Assembly: GCA_037176885.1 (NCBI GenBank)
Contig: JAWWNJ010000137.1
Location: 310,001 to 374,000, forward strand
DNA from: Favolaschia claudopus
Taxonomy: Eukaryota > Basidiomycota > Agaricomycetes > Agaricales > Mycenaceae
Length of the DNA stretch: 64,000 nucleotides
Direction: 5' to 3'
Shown here in pieces: positions 22,700 through 32,294 of this stretch. Positions within the stretch are counted from its first letter, which is position 1, and each line of letters opens with the position of its first letter. The notes beneath the pieces were generated by a model that saw nothing but the letters and a program-made list of their open reading frames with translations, did not search any database and had not been told where the DNA came from. A program made the translations under genes and the position numbers.

Positions 22700-24338
22700 G
22701 ATGCTCGTGCAACTTAGCTACTGCCGGCAGCCAACACACATTGACAGATAAATATAAAATAATAATATTTGTTTACTTTATGTAGTCCATTCTTGTTTCC
22801 AAATTGTTTGCCTTTTGTGTTCGTCTATATCATGTTTGCTACGAATCTCATACTTGGGTATCGTAAAAATTTCTATTTTATGAGTTTGAAGTGCAGAGCT
22901 CACTGAGTGATCTTCACTCTTCAATTAATTAATAATTTAGAGTGCTAAAACAGGCCGTGTGCGTGACCTGGTACAGCCACTCGGACGCGTTCGGCAAGCG
23001 GCCGATGACACTATAGACCACGTAAGTACATTGATATACTGTGACTGTGACATCAATCCAGTCCTTTCGGCTTCTTTGCCGTGTTGAAACCGGTCATTTT
23101 CTGGCAATTGGAGGACTTGATGGCCTGGAAGGCCGCCTGATCAATATCAGCTAGCCGCGTTTTCGTTTTCGATATTCGTTCATACCGATGGTAAGAGTGA
23201 AAGTTCGTCCGTGGTATGTAGAGTATAGTTATGGAGAGGGTGGGTGAACGCATCCATCGACTTGGAACGGTAACTGGACATAAGGACATCGAGAAAGAAA
23301 AGGAAAAGGAGCATAAAGAGGTCGGCCTTTGAGCGGGTAACCAGCTCGCATCGCAAGATCCCATCGACTCGGGTCCATCACGCCGGAAACTGAAGCTGCT
23401 GTAAAACCTTGGTTTAACCAGTCTTTGCTGGCCAGGAGCTAAACAAACGGGGGTCCCAAATTCCCGAGTTTCCCGGTGGCCTATCAACAACGTCGGTACA
23501 CTAGAGTAGCCGCTCGCCTCGAATTTTGGGCAGGCCGGTCCAGTACGTCGCGGTTCTGGGGTCGGTGATGGATGAATGGAAAGGGAATGCTGCGAGCTCG
23601 TGCTGAGAGAGGGAGGAAAAAAGACGGTATATTTATGATTGCGGTGAGGGGGTGATGTGACCCTCGCAGCGAGCGCTCTCGGGCCGGAACCCAGGAAGAC
23701 AAGGCAGCCCGAGGGAGGAGGGGTTGCCGGGACAGCGAGGAGAGTGAGCTGAGGCCAAGAGAGCGAGAAATGGTGCGGCTACAGAGCATCGTCTCCGCGC
23801 CAAACCAATTCCGGGTTGACAACCATGGAGGTTGGTTGAGTGAGTGGGGGGTCGGAGAGAAGGCGTTTGCTTAACGCAACCCTTAGATGTACTTGAGATA
23901 CGTTGACAAATAGATGTCTTGTCATCGCGCTACTTTCGGCCGAAGCCCCCAGACACGTGTGACGGAAATGATCTTTGCTGCCAACATACGACGACGAATA
24001 TCTCTCGTTTCTCTGGATCTCTGGTGATGATTCTGGTACTGGCGGCAACCCACGAGTCCGGCCTTTCAAACTATTCAATAATCTATGAGCTACAAGGCTG
24101 AGGACTGGGCTATGCATCTTGGGCGCTCTACGGCACGCATTCATTCCGCCGTGGAGGGTGCCAGTATCGCATCAAGGTTAAGCGGTGGTCAGCCGATATG
24201 GTTGCTGCGTGGGGAGGTTGGTCACAAGTTGAAGTGTTCCGATATTTCTATTCACCTAACGATAATCACGAATTCATGCATGATTATGATAGAAATTATT
24301 AGCCGCAGAACTACATGTGTACTATAGGACAATGCCAA
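22700..24338. other. No recognised gene
   Basis: Minus-strand ORFs of 112-145 codons cover 23053-24144 but show Ser/Arg-rich, low-information sequence with no domain and no consistent splice pattern. An AT-rich stretch (22740-22940) separates them from the MITE. Confidence 0.4.
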
Positions 24339-25604
24339 TCAACCCTTGCTTTCGCCGGCCTTCTTTTCGTATCGTTCTCTCCCTAGTTCGCGCCAGATTT
24401 CCCAAGAATTCCTCGGCCCCCATCGCTTGCCCCATTCCACCTCGCTAAATTCCCCAGTGCTGTCAAGATATTCTTCGTTCCGACGCTCGGCTGAAATATC
24501 ATTCTCATACCACGGAATCGCCTCGACAATCTTACGAAAAGATGGAAACTGTTCAGTCGACGACGGTGGCTCGGATTGGCGTTTTCGTTTCTTGGAAACA
24601 GCGGAAACTGTAAAAAAGTTGAAGAACCTATCCTTATCCCCCGCAAAGTCCTGTGTAAGCACGCGGTATATGCGCTCCCGTTTTGACACGAGATTGGAAT
24701 ATTTTGACCATGAAGAATGGGCGGTGCCACGTCGCCCTGGCTCGGAAGGGCCATAACGATCTCGGATTGCTTGCACCTCCCCCGACTTCAGTATCTGCTC
24801 GATGACCTGGCGGAGACCCACACATCTCTCAAGCCCGGCTATCACAGTCGACATGTCGTCCAAGATACCGGCTTCACGTTGAGCCGTGGTATTGTTTTCC
24901 GGAGGAGCAGTGGATGAGGATATGGTTTGTGTGTGGTTTGTTGAACAGATTTCGGATTGGGGAATCATGTTGCGCGAGCTAAGACTCGTGGAAGTATGAA
25001 GACCATGAAGACCCGGAACTAGGTGATTACCGAAGGAGCCCACATTGGCGGAATTGTGTTGCGAATGATTTGACTACCAATCAATAATTTGATAAGACAA
25101 AATGTGTTCCTTCAACAGTTTGAGACTTACCGAGAGAGTGGGTGCATGCACTACTGTGACCTGAATCTTGGGGTGATCCTGATCCATGGATAAGATTGAT
25201 TCTGCTACGTGCTTCGAAGCTGTTCATTTTAATTTATATCCAATCATAAACAATCAAGGACAGCAGATGCACTCACTGTCGACAGGTTCTAGCAGTTTGA
25301 ATGACTTTCCGGCCTTTATGGTCTCTTTCCATTCGACACCGAGAGTCACTAAATCAGCCCATTGCCGGTCGCGTATTGATTCGTCGACAGTGGGAACATT
25401 TATTGTTTCAACACGCGGGTTGATGGTAAGATCAAGGCCGTAATAAGCAGCAAGATTCGACCGCAAAGTCTCCACAGTGCCGCTGACATTGAGAACCTTC
25501 TTCTCTGCAGATTCATTGGTTTTTATGATCCAGAATTTCAGCTCCGAACCCTTGGCAGCAATCAACGAGGACGCGTTGAGCCCGTCGGGAGGTATACGGG
25601 CCAT
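24339..25604 (-). CDS. Hypothetical protein, three exons, apparently intact
   Basis: Exon 1 is 25604-25277 (ATG at 25604, MARIPPDGLNASSLIAAKGS). A GTGAGT donor leads to exon 2, 25219-25131 (containing MDQDHPKIQVTVVHAPTLS). A GTAAGT donor leads to exon 3, 25073-24339. Phases agree and no stop interrupts the joined frame, giving about 383 residues. Exon 1 ends with VEWKETIKAGKSFKLLEP. Exon 3 has a low-complexity Ser/Thr linker, then a helical part LERCVGLRQVIEQILKSGEV and a C-terminal charged region KIVEAIPWYENDIS, ELGRERYEKKAGESKG with a KKRKRQ basic cluster that could be a nuclear signal. I recognise no catalytic domain. An earlier in-frame ATG exists at 25748, but its extra residues look unlike the rest. 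Confidence 0.6.
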
Positions 25605-25947
25605 TTTGAGAGAAATCAGTGTGCAGGATCTCAAACACGTAACAACCACAGCCTCGTGGACGCGTTGACGCGTCCAATGCGCTTTAAAACGCGTCGGGCG
25701 CGACGGGCGCGCGCTATAATTCCCGAAGAACTTGACGTAAAATGTCAATCAGTGGCAGTGGTCGCTTCTAATGGCGCCGAAAGCCCACCAAGACCCATGT
25801 CCGTCGAAAATTAAGTGGTTCATTGTATTTTGTAGGTCCAAGTTTATGTTTTGATTGCTCAGAATAAATACTAGATCATCTCCATGTCACAGAGCAACTA
25901 CAGGGGAGGGGTGGCCGGAGGGCCGATCGTAGAACTGATGATTGCGT

Positions 25948-25963
25948 GCCCCGGGGCACGCAA
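25948..25963. repeat. Palindrome GTGCCCCGGGGCAC region
   Basis: GCGTGCCCCGGGGCACGC is a perfect 18-bp palindrome overlapping the left edge of the 52-bp direct repeat. Together with CGTGCCCC at the repeat's right edge it gives the repeat hairpin-like ends. Confidence 0.6.
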
Positions 25964-26011
25964 GGCATCAGCACGTGACCTGTCAGGGCCAAACGTAACG
26001 TGCCCCACGAC
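25960..26011. repeat. 52-bp direct repeat, copy 1
   Basis: Bases 25960-26011 are identical to 27500-27551. Both begin GCAAGGCATCAGCACGTGAC and end CGTGCCCCACGAC. Without their adjacent MITEs, both are followed by TACAAA. Copy 1 has near-inverted ends (GGGGCACG...CGTGCCCC), suggesting a tiny element. Confidence 0.85.
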
Positions 26012-26013
26012 TA

Positions 26014-26395
26014 CAGTGGCGGCAAAATCTGATGTCACCCCCAAAAAAGGAAATTTCCATCAATTCAACTCGTTCCCTTTTCTGTGCCATGTTTTCTGTG
26101 GTCGGACCTTTCACAGTGCATTTAAGACATAGATTTGAAGTACACGCACCCCTTTTCCATTTTAGAATACCCCGAAAATTGACACTTTTTGGGCAAGACT
26201 TTTCAACCATCTTTGGCCCAGTTCTCCTCAATGAATGTACCTATTTTTCTCAATCTTGCCTACACACGCAGTGTATTTGCCGTGCCAATGGATCTGTGCC
26301 CTTGTCGCCCCCAGACGGCGATGGCAAGGGCAGATTAGAGGCAGTTTGATGGAAATTTCCTTTTTTGGGGGTGACATCAGATTTTGCCGCCACTG
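26014..26395. mobile_element. Tc1/mariner-like MITE with about 50-bp inverted ends
   Basis: TA (26012-26013 and 26396-26397) flanks a 382-bp element with ends CAGTGGCGGCAAAATCTGAT continuing for about 50 bp as near-perfect inverted repeats. Joining the flanks at one TA gives ACGACTACAAAGC, the same order as beside the second 52-bp repeat. Confidence 0.88.
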
Positions 26396-26693
26396 TACAA
26401 AGCTGATACAAAAAAAAAAAAAAATGTTAGTCACGTGGTGCCCCAGTAACCAATCTGCGTCAAAAGTACAAGCTTAAGCACCCCGCCTTCGGCAGGGCCG
26501 GCTCGCTGCGCTCGCGTCCGGGGCCTGCGTCACACAGAACATCATTACCACCACCACCGGATAACGGTGAGGTCTCCCTTGTGGTGAGACATACGCATCG
26601 ACTCTCTGTCGGTGTAGACAACACATCCGCGTCCTCCTCCTCACTTGCTGGGCTCTTCGTTGCCCAAAACCCCTGGTCGGCATCGTTACCGAC

Positions 26694-27281
26694 ATGGACC
26701 CCGACGTTTCATCTTCCCCCCACCTTTCTCGTCACCGCCCACTGCGGCGCCCCCACTTTCCGGACCCGACAAACAAAGCAGCTTGCGCTAGGTTCAGGCT
26801 AGCCCGCAAACGACGTTCGAATGGCGCGGGCCAGCCACAGCTCTGGCAGGAGCTCGCCGCGCTATGGCGGCATGTCAACGAATTGTCGTCTGCTATGCTT
26901 GAGCAGAGCCGCAACTTTTCCCAGATTCTGCAGGTTCTCACCAAACCCCCTCCGAGCTCGTTTCCCATGCACTCAGAGGAGGACTCGGGACCGTGCCCAA
27001 CGACGCTGGCCGCCCATCCGCTTCCTGAGCAGGATGCTATGACTCCCGACGTCATCGGTGACGACGTAGCTCCACCTCGCTCTCCGCAGCCTCCGTCCGA
27101 CGCTCTCGCCCATCCACCTGCAGATTCCGTGCCAACTCTGCCAGAGTATAGCTGTACCCCACTGGCAACCTCGACCTCCCCTTCTGTCCCCTTGCGTCAA
27201 ACGCCACGTCGTACACGGGATCCAGATGCTGCTCTTCCAAAACTTCGGGGAATCTTCAATCGGAAAAAGGCGCCTAGCTGA
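26694..27281 (+). CDS. Proline/serine-rich hypothetical protein
   Basis: The 195-codon frame starts MDPDVSSSPHLSRHRPLRRP and contains a predicted amphipathic helix (LWQELAALWRHVNELSSAML, EQSRNFSQILQVL). It then has a long Pro/Ser/Ala-rich region and ends with a basic patch PKLRGIFNRKKAPS. Codon usage is GC-rich like the coding DNA nearby. It lies between the two 52-bp direct repeats together with the MITE at 26014-26395. I recognise no family; it could be an accessory ORF of a repeat or a chance frame. Confidence 0.35.
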   Translation: MDPDVSSSPHLSRHRPLRRPHFPDPTNKAACARFRLARKRRSNGAGQPQLWQELAALWRHVNELSSAMLEQSRNFSQILQVLTKPPPSSFPMHSEEDSGPCPTTLAAHPLPEQDAMTPDVIGDDVAPPRSPQPPSDALAHPPADSVPTLPEYSCTPLATSTSPSVPLRQTPRRTRDPDAALPKLRGIFNRKKAPS

Positions 27282-27499
27282 TGTGTTTGATGAGAAAAGG
27301 TCTGCTGGGATAGACGGGTCTTAGTCTCATGCCCCAGATTGCAGCACCGTGGCCTGTTCTTTGAACAGATTATACAGTGTTGCACTGTTTTTATTTTACC
27401 ACCACTAGATCGAACCGACGAGGTATTTACTTATATTTACCTGAGCTTTTGTAAGCGTAGTCGGCCGTAAACATCGTATCTTCGTATCCCAGGGCCGTG

Positions 27500-27551
27500 G
27501 CAAGGCATCAGCACGTGACCTGTCAGGGCCAAACGTAACGTGCCCCACGAC
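27500..27551. repeat. 52-bp direct repeat, copy 2
   Basis: Identical to 25960-26011. Its last eight bases, CCCACGAC, serve as the left target duplication of the hAT-like MITE that follows immediately. Confidence 0.85.
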
Positions 27552-28054
27552 CAAGGGGGCACCGGCATTCTAAAAAAATATATAGGGCCATTTTTTTCTT
27601 TTCCGACCTCTGGGCTGGACTAACTAACTAACGTAAGCACTATATACGGCAATATGTTCCCACGGTTAAGTCGCCGGACTCGTTGACCTGAAGTTCATCC
27701 CGCAAATAAATATATTGGAGGTTCAGTTACTGTTCTAATGGCTTGAGAAGAGCAGCCAAACCAGGTTGGTTGCTTTCCAACCTTCTTTGGAAGGCAAAAC
27801 ATAGCAACATTAGGTTGACAGCTGGGCCAAACAAAGCCACATTGATAGTGACTCCAGCAGCGCGACACTACAACCCCTAGAAAATAGTAGAAAGCCACAT
27901 GTGGACCTAGCACCAGTGCTTCTCACTCAAACAGACTGCCAGAAGCTCATTCCCGCTCAAATTTTGGCGGGGTCAAATTTTTTTTTTTCCGGCCTGGCGG
28001 CCGGACTAACTAACCAGCCCTTAGTCACCGGTTAGATTGCCGGTGCCCCCCTTG
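27552..28054. mobile_element. hAT-like MITE, 8-bp target duplication CCCACGAC
   Basis: The ends CAAGGGGGCACCGGCA / TGCCGGTGCCCCCCTTG are inverted repeats, one G longer on the right, and CCCACGAC is duplicated at 27544-27551 and 28055-28062. An 8-bp duplication and CAAGGG-type ends fit hAT. The 503-bp interior has poly-T tracts and CTAACTAACTAAC words but no transposase. It is related to 28462-28869 by its ends. Confidence 0.88.
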
Positions 28055-28062
28055 CCCACGAC

Positions 28063-28448
28063 TACAAAACTTCCTCGAGAAGGCTCCATAGCCAGTGCTG
28101 TCGCGGGTACGCCGACCTACAAACAGCGGGTCGTCGGGCTTGCCTGGCTTATTAAGGTGGGCTCGAAGAAGGGTGTAGGCACAAGTGGACAAGCCAGTTT
28201 TTGCGATAGTGATGCGCACTCCAGAGCGGAAAGGGTCGGTTTTAGAGGCGGGGAGGTCGACAGTGAGATACTCATCGTTTTGAACGATGACGTCCCGACG
28301 CTTGAGATTGAAAGCACCATCGAAGGAGTCATAGGTGATCTTACCGCAGCGAAGAAAACCTGCAAAGGCCAGGGCGTAGGCGGCTCGGAGAGTCTCGGCT
28401 AGCTCACGAGAAACACCCCGCGGAAGAGAGATAGGGTCGGAGAGGGAG
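28063..28448 (-). pseudogene. Tyrosine-recombinase-like (Crypton type) fragment
   Basis: In one minus frame I read ELAETLRAAYALAFAGFLRC, then GKITYDSFDGAFNLKRRDVI, LTVDLPASKTDPFRSGVRIT and IAKTGLSTCAYTLLRAHLN. The FAGFLRCGK segment corresponds to the box I arginine region, and ASKTDPF to the conserved lysine region, of the tyrosine recombinases found in basidiomycetes. The box II HxxR and the catalytic tyrosine are not present: the 3' side is cut by the hAT-like MITE and the 5' side by the LTR starting at 28449. DNA strand-exchange activity is therefore lost. Confidence 0.6.
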
Positions 28449-29216
28449 TGTCAGGGGAACTCAAGGGGCACCCATCCTTAAAATCTTGGACACGAGGTCG
28501 GAAAACTGACTTAACGCTCGGTCGACGCCCCCCCCCCATACGTAAGTGTTACATAATCCCCAAAACGGGTAATTCCTATCAAAAACTGAGAAATTTGTCC
28601 AAGTTTTGCCGTGATTTGGATTGTACCAGCACACTTCGGGGACACTTTGGTGCTCAAACGTGTTATCCCACACAATTCTGCCTCCCAGCTGGCCAAAAGT
28701 TGCCGTTCGGGTCTGGTCGTGGGATACATAATATATTATGTAATCAAATATTTTCTGTTACTTTTTTTTGACCTTCGGAAACGCGTTTTTAGACCAATCA
28801 GAGGCTGGGTCGGAGACCCCCACCCCCCTCTAACCCCGTGTCTCGGGTTTTGCCGGTGGGTGCCCCTTGGGGGAACTCCCTCTTTTGGCACTACACAGCC
28901 ACCTATGACGCAGGCCTCCTGCAGATTTCCCACTTTCCTGTCAAATCCCCAAAGCCCTATGGTAAGGCATGTGACTTGGCCCGGGATCATTGCCGATTGC
29001 TCCGAGCTTGTGGGAACTAGTTACTATATGTTTACTGCACCTAGCGTGGGAATCCTTAGCCTTTCTTCTCTTTGGATTCTCCCTCGCTAGGTGCGCTGTG
29101 ATGTATTCTTAGTAGCTTCTTAATTAACTTTGGATTCTCCCTCGCTAGACCCTCGAGACATCTCGGGTCCTAAAGGTTGCCCTTACAGCAGAAGAAAGGC
29201 TCCAAGGGATTAACTG
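28449..29216 (+). mobile_element. Ty3/gypsy LTR (type A) with nested MITE
   Basis: It starts TGTCAGGGGAACT, like the 3' LTR at 46816 that directly follows the polypurine tract of the element. After removing the hAT-like MITE (28462-28869), it continues in register with 46829-46910 (CCCTCTTTTGGCACTACACA). A TATA-like ACTATATG is at about 29021. Two copies of a 21-nt word lie at 29070-29090 and 29128-29148. The right end is overtaken at 29217 by another TGTCAGGGG start, so the true terminus is not visible. Confidence 0.75.
28462..28869. mobile_element. hAT-like MITE, 8-bp target duplication GGGGAACT
   Basis: CAAGGGGCACCCA and its complement TGGGTGCCCCTTG bound 408 bp. GGGGAACT is duplicated at 28454-28461 and 28870-28877. 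The related LTR at 46816-46910 supplies the empty site, reading straight through TGTCAGGGGAACTCCC. No coding region. Confidence 0.93.
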
Positions 29217-29453
29217 TGTCAGGGGAACCCCCCGCTTCCCCGACCCGCTCCGCTATTCCTTGCATCACTCCAGCCTTCTTGGGAACACTACTCCCTCCAG
29301 ACTTCCCCCTTCGTCACATCTTCCTCCTTCCGACCCCCCGTTCCCTGTGCATGGCCCATTGCCGTAGAGGCCCATGCCACCACTGTGCCCAGGCAAGGTC
29401 TTGAATTTCATGATGTTGGTCATGACCTAAAGTCGGGAAAATCATGACAGTTT

Positions 29454-30056
29454 AAGATAGAGAGCGTGGGATTCCCGCACCTTACTTAAGCACGTTATGT
29501 AACGCTTATTAATCGTTCCCACGGCCAAATCCCCAGTCGCACTGCTCTTTCCGGCCTGCGGAAGGGCTGACCTACAGACTTAGAAGACATTCTCGCTGTT
29601 TCGGCTCTGAAATTTTGGTTTTTGGTTTGAAAAGCACCTTCCACACTGCAAGGAGGTTCTGTCAGTGTTCTGTCACTCATTGCGCCGCAGAGGTTTGACA
29701 GGTCCCACCCTTAAGCGAGCTGCCGAAGCATGCCGAGATGACTATCCTGTGGCTGTGCTGGCCAAATTTTCCTCCGAAATTTTTGAAAAGTGTCCCGTTT
29801 GGTGAGAAAACCACATAGAAACACTCAGAAAAAAAGTGGTCTGAATTTTTTTGTGGGTCATATAGCAAGAGACCAGGGGACATTTTGGCAACTCTGCACA
29901 ATAGGAACCCTTCATTGAACCTCTATCTAAGACTTGTATTGGGCAAAATTCCCAATCTGGACCTTAGCATCGTGCTATAAGCCCTCAACGTCGAGCGTGA
30001 CAATGTCACAGTGTGATGCTGACATAAGGGTGCGGGGATCCCACGCTCTCTATCTT
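29454..30056. mobile_element. 603-bp MITE nested in the CACTA-like element
   Basis: AAGATAGAGAGCGTGGGAT(T)CCCGCACC at the left and its reverse complement at the right give about 28-bp inverted ends. AGTTT is duplicated at 29449-29453 and 30057-30061. The insertion splits the ATTCATGA-rich interior of the outer element. The superfamily is unclear from a 5-bp duplication. Confidence 0.85.
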
Positions 30057-30245
30057 AGTTTGAAATTCATGTTGGTTCATCATGAATTCATGACGAAACG
30101 TTAGGATTGGGGGGTCATGAAATATCCTAACAAGTTGGGCCTCTTCCTGACGTTTTTCCATGACGGTTTGTCAGGAATTTCAAAGGGAAACATGAGGAAA
30201 ATTAGATGGCACGAAGCAAAAATAATGTCGGATAATCATTGAGGC

Positions 30246-30328
30246 TTTCGCTGGGAATCGAACCGGCGACCACGTGGCCTACGAATCTCGTTAGCCGCAT
30301 GCCTCACTCCAATTAGGCCAAGAGGGCT
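30246..30328 (-). other. tRNA-like segment with A- and B-box motifs
   Basis: Read on the minus strand, the sequence contains TGGCCTAATTGG (A-box-like) and, 40 nt further, GGTTCGATTCC, a perfect B-box. The T-stem and acceptor stem do not pair well, so it is not a functional tRNA. It may be a tRNA relic or an internal polymerase III promoter of a SINE captured in the element. Confidence 0.4.
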
Positions 30329-31189
30329 TTGCAAGACATGTTCTGTTACACCATACATGTAGCAACGCATACATATATCCCACCCTTCTCATACCGATTG
30401 CATCCCCTTTCGGGTCGCAATCTTGCCGCAATTTTCAAACTCAGTAAAGAGCAACAGAGTAGGCATATCAGTGACATAAATATTCACTCAATTCATCTTG
30501 TAGACTTGTATATCAAGGATGTGGACTTTGCAAAATTCAGCTGGATTTTTCATGATGAATTTCATGATGTTCTGCCATGAATTCATGTCCTCATAAAAAT
30601 GGCTTTTGGGCCGTCATGAAAGCCATCTTGAAATTCATGATGTGCTTCATGACAAAACATCATGAAATTTGAAATTCATGACGATTAGTTTTGAAATGCA
30701 TGACGGATCCTTCGCACAGTGCACATGCTGTCCTTACGTACAGTATGCCTCCGTTCCCCTCCTCAACAGACTCCTGTCGACCCTGCGCTCCTACAGCTAG
30801 TGCTCAGCGCAACCCGGTTCCCGACTGGTCTTCTGGTCAGACTTCTAGCCCTCCGAGAGCTCTGGTACCCCGGTTCCCGGGCCGGCTTCCCACGCTCCCC
30901 CAGAACTGGGCCAAGCCCCAGCGGTTCTGTCACCCAAGCCTCGATGCTCCTGCTGTCTCGCCCTGGCTCTAGCGCCCTTCCCGGGTTCCCTGGGCTCTAT
31001 TCCTCCGGTTCCCCGACCCTCCGGACTCCGGCTCCGGTTTCCCACGCTCCCCGGACCACAGGGTATCTCCGGAACCCCCCGCTTCCCCGACCCGCTCCGC
31101 TATTCCCAGCCTTCTTGGGAACACTACTCCCTCCAGACTTCCCCCTTCGTCACATCTTCCTCCTTCCGACCCCCCGTTCCCTGTGCATG

Positions 31190-32154
31190 CCCAGTCAAAA
31201 GTCGGTCGGATAGTTTGAGATGATCTGGGATTGAATGATAAAAGCAGCAACTAAAAGTGATGTTTCGAGATTGTTCGTCAATGGAATTCGAAACATTTCG
31301 TCTCATCACAGTGTCTGGCATTGGTCTGGCAACGTGGCAACGGCGACCTTCCATGGATTTCTTCAAGTCGACCGCATCACTCGGTTATTGTACAACGGCA
31401 GTATAAAGTGGCACCACTTTCCGCCACGTCATCCACTCTCTCTTGCCTTCTTCTACCTCGTCCGAGTCGACGTCGTTTTGCCTCCTCCGCCACTTCTTCG
31501 TCTGTGTCAGGCCTTCGAAACCCAGCCAAATGTCGTCTCCTGCTATTCACATCTGCTCTTGTCTGATATCCACGGCGCGTCGTGATCATGATCTTCTGTT
31601 GAGGGCGAAGGTATGTTTTTGCCCATTTTTTATTTCTATACCGCTCTTACCAGTTCCCACCCAGCTACCAGTGCTCCGCTCTTGCTCTAGCTTAAAAACA
31701 CCCAACGGTAGATCTAGACTCTATTGTCTGCAAGCCTGTGGCGCTGGCTGTTCTACTGTTTATGCCGGCGTCGATCCTCGAGCGTCTCTTTCTTTCCTTT
31801 TATCTCTGGTTTACCTTGCCTTTGGTCAGGCAGCTGGCCGGTCTCGATATCTCAATGCTTTCGCGGTCCGAGTATATATATATATGGTACTAGATAGTGT
31901 ACTATTGTATATTTTGATAATTTACACCATCTCAAAGCATCCGAAATGTTCTGTTGACACCACAACGCCTCCCTCGACCAGTTGCGATGGATTGAGATGA
32001 ATTGTACAAAGATTCAGACCATCACGATGCATCTCAAGCTATACCGAAAAAGTGTGCCACTTTTCCAGATGGTTTGAGCATGGATGAGATAGTTTGAAGA
32101 TATTCGCATTTCATCTCATTTGATTTCACTCAATCCCGTGGACTTTTGACTGGG
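31190..32154. mobile_element. 965-bp element, 7-bp target duplication GTGCATG
   Basis: Ends CCCAGTCAAAAGTC / GACTTTTGACTGGG are perfect 14-bp inverted repeats. GTGCATG is duplicated at 31183-31189 and 32155-32161. The first LTR unit (29354-29360) shows the empty site. Subterminal words TTTGAGATGA recur at both ends. An internal 185-codon plus-strand ORF (31443-32000) has no recognised domain. Confidence 0.88.
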
Positions 32155-32294
32155 GTGCATGGCCTATTGCCGTAGAGGCCCATGCCACATGCTGTCCTTA
32201 CGTACATTATGCCTCCGTTCCCCTCCTCGACAGACTCCTGTCGACCCTGCGCTCCTACAGCTAGTGCTCAGCGCAACCCGGTTTTCCCCTGACA

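Larger units (their letters stand above)
29381..30721. mobile_element. CACTA-like element with 3-bp target duplication
   Basis: Ends CACTGTGC / GCACAGTG and a 3-bp duplication CAC (29378-29380 and 30722-30724) fit the CACTA/EnSpm superfamily. The second copy of the LTR unit (about 32189) provides the empty site CATGCCACATGC. The interior is built from ATTCATGA-type palindromic words and contains a nested MITE (29454-30056) and a tRNA-like segment. No transposase is encoded. Confidence 0.85.
29217..32294 (+). mobile_element. Ty3/gypsy LTR-type sequence B with an internal duplication and nested elements
   Basis: It begins TGTCAGGGGAACC and ends TTCCCCTGACA, terminal inverted repeats expected of an LTR. 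Inside, a unit of roughly 290 bp (from GGAACCCCCCGCTTCC to AACCCGGTT) occurs twice, at 29221-30830 and 31071-32283, separated by a GC-rich spacer of about 240 bp. Unit 1 carries the CACTA-like element, unit 2 the 965-bp element. The LTR end is followed at once by mid-gag sequence, so leader, primer site and gag N-terminus are deleted. Confidence 0.7.

Noticed and set aside
23053..24144. Three overlapping minus-strand ORFs as a gene
   Set aside because: Low-information Ser/Arg-rich translation, no motif, no coherent splice chain.
31443..32000. 185-codon ORF as a gene
   Set aside because: It lies wholly inside the 965-bp inverted-end element, has no domain, and its composition (Ser/Cys/Leu-rich) looks like a chance frame.
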